Shown: positions 22,080 through 24,076 of the stretch, piece by piece
Layout: each line of letters opens with the position of its first letter
Position numbering within the stretch: position 1 is the stretch's first letter
Source: a virus
Virus record (IMG/VR): IMGVR_UViG_3300043158_000001
Span: 1-24,076 of that record
Length of the DNA: 24,076 nucleotides
Direction: 5' to 3' (one strand)
Translations under genes and position numbers: made by a program
The notes under the pieces: model-generated
What the model was told of the DNA's origin: nothing
The model's input: the letters and a program-made list of their open reading frames with translations, nothing else
Databases searched by the model: none

Positions 22080-23098
22080 CGCGGCTTCCCCTTCCGATGC
22101 TCAGCGTACGTCCTCAGGTGCTCGACCGACAGGTGAGCATAGGTCTCAACCATCGACGCGGATTTCCATGTCCCGAGCTTCTGCAGGACGTGGGGCGGTG
22201 TGCCCGCCTGGATATGCCAGCTCGCCCAGGTATGTCGCAGGTCGTGGAACCGCAGCCAGGGCACGCCGGCGCGCCGGGCCGCCGCTTTGAACTCGTGCCC
22301 GTTTGCGTCCGAGAACGGGATCGCCTGACCCTTCGGGCCGCGCCTGAAGGTGAATACACGCGAGTCGTGCGCGCCTCGTTGGGCGCGAATCACTGTCACT
22401 GCGCGCTTGCTCAGCGGTATCGCGATGGTCTCGGCATTCTTCGCGCTCGAGGCGGGGATCAATAGCTGCCGCCGGCGCAGGTCCACCTGGTCCCAGGTTA
22501 GCCCCGTGATATTGCGCATGCGCAGCCCCGTCTCGAGGCCGCATTCGACGACTGCGCGCAGATGCGGAAACTCGCGCAGCTCGTGCAACAGTCGCACAGC
22601 CTGTGCGCGCGTGAGGAACAGCCGCTCGTGCCGCTCGAGCTTCACCATCGGTACCGCGGGCATCTTCTCGATCCAGTCCCACTCGCGCAGAGCCTTGCGC
22701 AGGATCATGCGCATGAGCGCCATGTAGCGGTTCGCTGTCGACACAGAGGTCTCGGCCGTGCGCACCGCGCGCAGCCTCGCAATGATGGAGGGGGTGATGT
22801 CGGCGAGCGCTGTCGGGCCGAGCAATTGCGGCTCGGCCGAGAACCACTTCAGCCGCTCGGCGTCCCGGTCTTTGTCACGACCCGTAGCCTCGGTCGCCCA
22901 TCGCTCGACGGCCTGCTTCCAGGTGTAGCGCGGGCGCTCGCCGAGGCGCCGTTCGCGCCACGCAGCACCGCGAAGTTTCGCTTCGAGCTCGTCGGCGAGT
23001 GCTTTGTCAGTTGTGCCAGACGAGCATCGAGTCTTGATTCCACCGACCGTGAATCGGATCCACCAGTACGGGCTCTTAGGCTGGCGATAGAGTGGCAC
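22076..23098 (-). CDS. int: Tyrosine-type site-specific integrase
   Basis: A 340-residue integrase, leftward. I chose GTG 23098 (PLYRQPKSPYWWIRFTVGG) because this is the normal start of the family. An upstream in-frame ATG at 23158 would add 20 residues inside the HTH gene without a domain. The arm-binding N-terminus is followed by a core-binding helical domain (about 65-155) and the catalytic domain. Catalytic residues are Arg193 (TGLRMRNITGL), Lys220 (SSAKNAETIAIPL), His285/Arg288 (HDLRHTW), a Trp in place of the second His (LGTWKSASM) and nucleophile Tyr320 (ETYAHLS). It cuts and joins attP with attB by a covalent 3'-phosphotyrosine. Its 3' end faces attP, about 320 bases away, with one small gene between. 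Confidence 0.93.
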   Translation of the reverse strand: MPLYRQPKSPYWWIRFTVGGIKTRCSSGTTDKALADELEAKLRGAAWRERRLGERPRYTWKQAVERWATEATGRDKDRDAERLKWFSAEPQLLGPTALADITPSIIARLRAVRTAETSVSTANRYMALMRMILRKALREWDWIEKMPAVPMVKLERHERLFLTRAQAVRLLHELREFPHLRAVVECGLETGLRMRNITGLTWDQVDLRRRQLLIPASSAKNAETIAIPLSKRAVTVIRAQRGAHDSRVFTFRRGPKGQAIPFSDANGHEFKAAARRAGVPWLRFHDLRHTWASWHIQAGTPPHVLQKLGTWKSASMVETYAHLSVEHLRTYAEHRKGKPR

Positions 23099-23268
23099 GC
23101 GCGCTCTTTGGCTTGTTGTCGGATGAGCTCGACCAGGTCGGCCTCGACGAATACCCACCGTCGGCCGATCTTGGCCCCGGGAACCTTACCCGCGCGCGCC
23201 TTGCGCAGCAAACAGTCCTCGCTGAGGTGCAGCAGGCGGGCGGCGTCGGTGAGGCCGAGGGTCGTCAC
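22849..23268 (-). CDS. Excisionase-like HTH protein overlapping integrase
   Basis: A 139-residue protein, leftward, from GTG 23268, which overlaps the previous stop by GTGA. An earlier in-frame ATG at 23385 lies in the upstream gene. Residues 3-52 form a MerR/excisionase-type winged HTH: TTLGLTDAARLLHLSEDCLL, RKARAGKVPGAKIGRRWVF, then EADLVELIRQQ. By family it binds near attP and directs excision or regulates int. From residue 57 the frame continues for about 80 codons through the first 250 bases of integrase in another frame. That tail (RACHSIASLRARTGGSDSR, then Ser/Arg-rich) has low complexity. From memory, related HTH proteins upstream of integrases also have a CHS...GGSxS tail, so the overlap may be real. 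An internal stop-free artefact is the alternative. Confidence 0.74.
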   Translation of the reverse strand: MTTLGLTDAARLLHLSEDCLLRKARAGKVPGAKIGRRWVFVEADLVELIRQQAKERACHSIASLRARTGGSDSRSVESRLDARLAQLTKHSPTSSKRNFAVLRGANGASASARATPGSRPSSDGRPRLRVVTKTGTPSG

Positions 23269-23819
23269 GGTTCCACGTTCGACAATGAGAATGGCATCGG
23301 AGCCAAGTGCTTTCCCTCGTGTCCGGCCGGCAATGTGCAGGGAACGATGGGTCCACCAATTACGGGTTGCCACGTTGCGGGACAAGCCGACGTCTCGACA
23401 GCTGGTCCCTCAAGCCCTCGCACCGCAGCCTTAAACCCGCAGGTGCATTGATCGGGTCCGAGTCGCCGGCAGTCGCTCGTATGACGGCACCATTTCAGGA
23501 ACAGCTTGCGCAGCCGCTCGATCTCGTCGGCCTTCATACCGTTCGCGATCTCGAGGTCGGTGACGCGCTCGCGGAGCTGCTCGAGCTGGCGCCCGACGGG
23601 AATCGGCACGTCGTACTCCGTCCCGTCGACGACGACGCGCAACCGCTCGGCGTCGATCCGGTGCAGCGTCTTGGTGAGGTGCTCGTTGCTCTTGCGCAAG
23701 TCCGCCCACCACCGCACTAGGTCGCGCGCGCATTCCTTGCAGAGTGCCGGACCGCCGCAGCGCGCAAGCACCCCGTCGTCGCGCCGGTAGACATGTCCGT
23801 GCCCGGTGTTGGCGCTCAT
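23265..23819 (-). CDS. Cys-rich coiled-coil hypothetical protein
   Basis: A 184-residue protein, leftward, from ATG 23819 (ATGA overlap with the J-domain gene). There are three cysteine/histidine clusters. The N-terminal one is Cys21-x5-Cys27-x2-Cys30. The middle one is Cys111, Cys117, Cys125 and Cys127. The C-terminal one is Cys146-Pro ... Cys161-x-Leu-Pro-Ala-Gly-His167-x3-His171. A coiled coil (residues about 75-108, QLEQLRERVTDLEIANGM) joins the first two. The C-terminal cluster matches the motif of the small gene at 21050-21217. The protein probably binds several zinc ions and forms dimers. No known family or enzyme motif. Early-operon context suggests a DNA- or protein-binding accessory. 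Confidence 0.68.
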   Translation of the reverse strand: MSANTGHGHVYRRDDGVLARCGGPALCKECARDLVRWWADLRKSNEHLTKTLHRIDAERLRVVVDGTEYDVPIPVGRQLEQLRERVTDLEIANGMKADEIERLRKLFLKWCRHTSDCRRLGPDQCTCGFKAAVRGLEGPAVETSACPATWQPVIGGPIVPCTLPAGHEGKHLAPMPFSLSNVEP

Positions 23820-24076
23820 CGCTGCTCCTCGAGCAGCGCGTCGCGCGCGGCGTTGATGCGTGCCATTGCATGCGCGTCTCCACCTGGTCGATCCGGATGA
23901 TGCTTGGCGGCGAGGAGTCGGTAGGCGCGCTCGACCTCCTCTCTGCTGGCGTTCGCGCCAACGCCGAGAACCTGGAACGGCTGCTCGGGCGCCGGTAATG
24001 CGGCGAAACCCATGAACGCGCGGTCGAGAATCTCAGCGCCACCGTGGCGCTCGATCGCGCGCATCGCCTCGAGCGT
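23816..24076 (-). CDS. Phage J-domain protein (partial, C-terminal part)
   Basis: The gene enters from the right edge and ends at 23816; 86 C-terminal residues are visible. They end in a J-domain: FQVLGVGANASREEVERAYR, LLAAKHHPDRPGG with the diagnostic HPD, and MARINAARDALLEE. Before it is EAMRAIERHGGAEILDRAFM then GFAALP. This is the linker seen in phage DnaJ-like proteins that have an extra N-terminal domain, so I expect that domain beyond the edge. The in-frame ATG at 24064 would cut that linker and is probably not the start. J-domains stimulate the ATPase of DnaK; in phages they may recruit host DnaK, for example during replication or assembly. The stop overlaps the next start by ATGA. 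Confidence 0.8.
   Translation of the reverse strand, partial: TLEAMRAIERHGGAEILDRAFMGFAALPAPEQPFQVLGVGANASREEVERAYRLLAAKHHPDRPGGDAHAMARINAARDALLEEQR

Noticed and set aside
23098-23158. Integrase start at ATG 23158
   Set aside because: The added residues (GIRRGRPGRAHPTTSQRA) are low complexity; the usual family start matches GTG 23098.
22562-23434. 290-codon plus-strand open frame opposite integrase
   Set aside because: Covers the integrase catalytic domain and the HTH gene, both with clear motifs; no domain of its own.
1-24076. CRISPR array, insertion sequence or transposase
   Set aside because: No regularly spaced repeats, transposase-like frames or terminal inverted repeats were seen.

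Overview
The window reads as one contiguous piece of a temperate tailed phage with a podovirus-type virion. The host is probably a GC-rich Gram-negative bacterium, most likely a proteobacterium. The evidence is high G+C throughout, frequent GTG starts, ATGA/GTGA gene overlaps, a lipobox lipoprotein, and an excisionase-like HTH/tyrosine-integrase pair of a kind I associate with proteobacterial phages. I see no chromosomal housekeeping gene.

Layout. (1) Bases 1-6063, rightward: the end of the large terminase subunit, two small genes, a large portal protein, two small genes, a putative scaffold and the major capsid protein. (2) Bases 6158-10989: a putative head decoration protein, small head genes, a terminator-like hairpin, a coiled-coil protein, a head-tail adaptor carrying an inserted Gly-rich beta domain, and a beta-rich tail protein. 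(3) Bases 10986-16290: a GNAT acetyltransferase and four Gln/Pro/Ala-rich proteins that I infer to be internal or ejected virion proteins. (4) Bases 16287-16706, leftward: a two-gene envelope cassette (lipoprotein plus tiny multi-pass membrane protein) that interrupts the late operon and looks like a moron. (5) Bases 16762-19233: tail fibre, Gly-rich fibre-tip-like protein and a cupin. (6) Bases 19234-21532: a lysis region with a TM/coiled-coil protein, endolysin, 3-TM holin and several very small genes. (7) Bases 21533-21794, without a gene: hairpins, a 15-bp direct repeat and the 3' half of a Met-type tRNA, read as attP. (8) Bases 21795-24076, leftward operon: a J-domain protein (cut by the window edge), a Cys-rich coiled-coil protein, an excisionase-like HTH protein, integrase and a small CxxC protein.

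The late genes run towards attP from the left and the integration operon runs towards it from the right. Because phage genes flank the attachment site on both sides, the sequence looks like an unintegrated (circular or virion) phage genome rather than an integrated prophage.

The most notable points are the internal attP with possible arm sites, the 250-nt out-of-frame overlap between the HTH gene and integrase, the antisense lipoprotein/membrane cassette, a Cys/His motif shared by two unrelated small phage proteins at distant loci, and a repeated mini-hairpin with an AAAAC loop next to three start codons.
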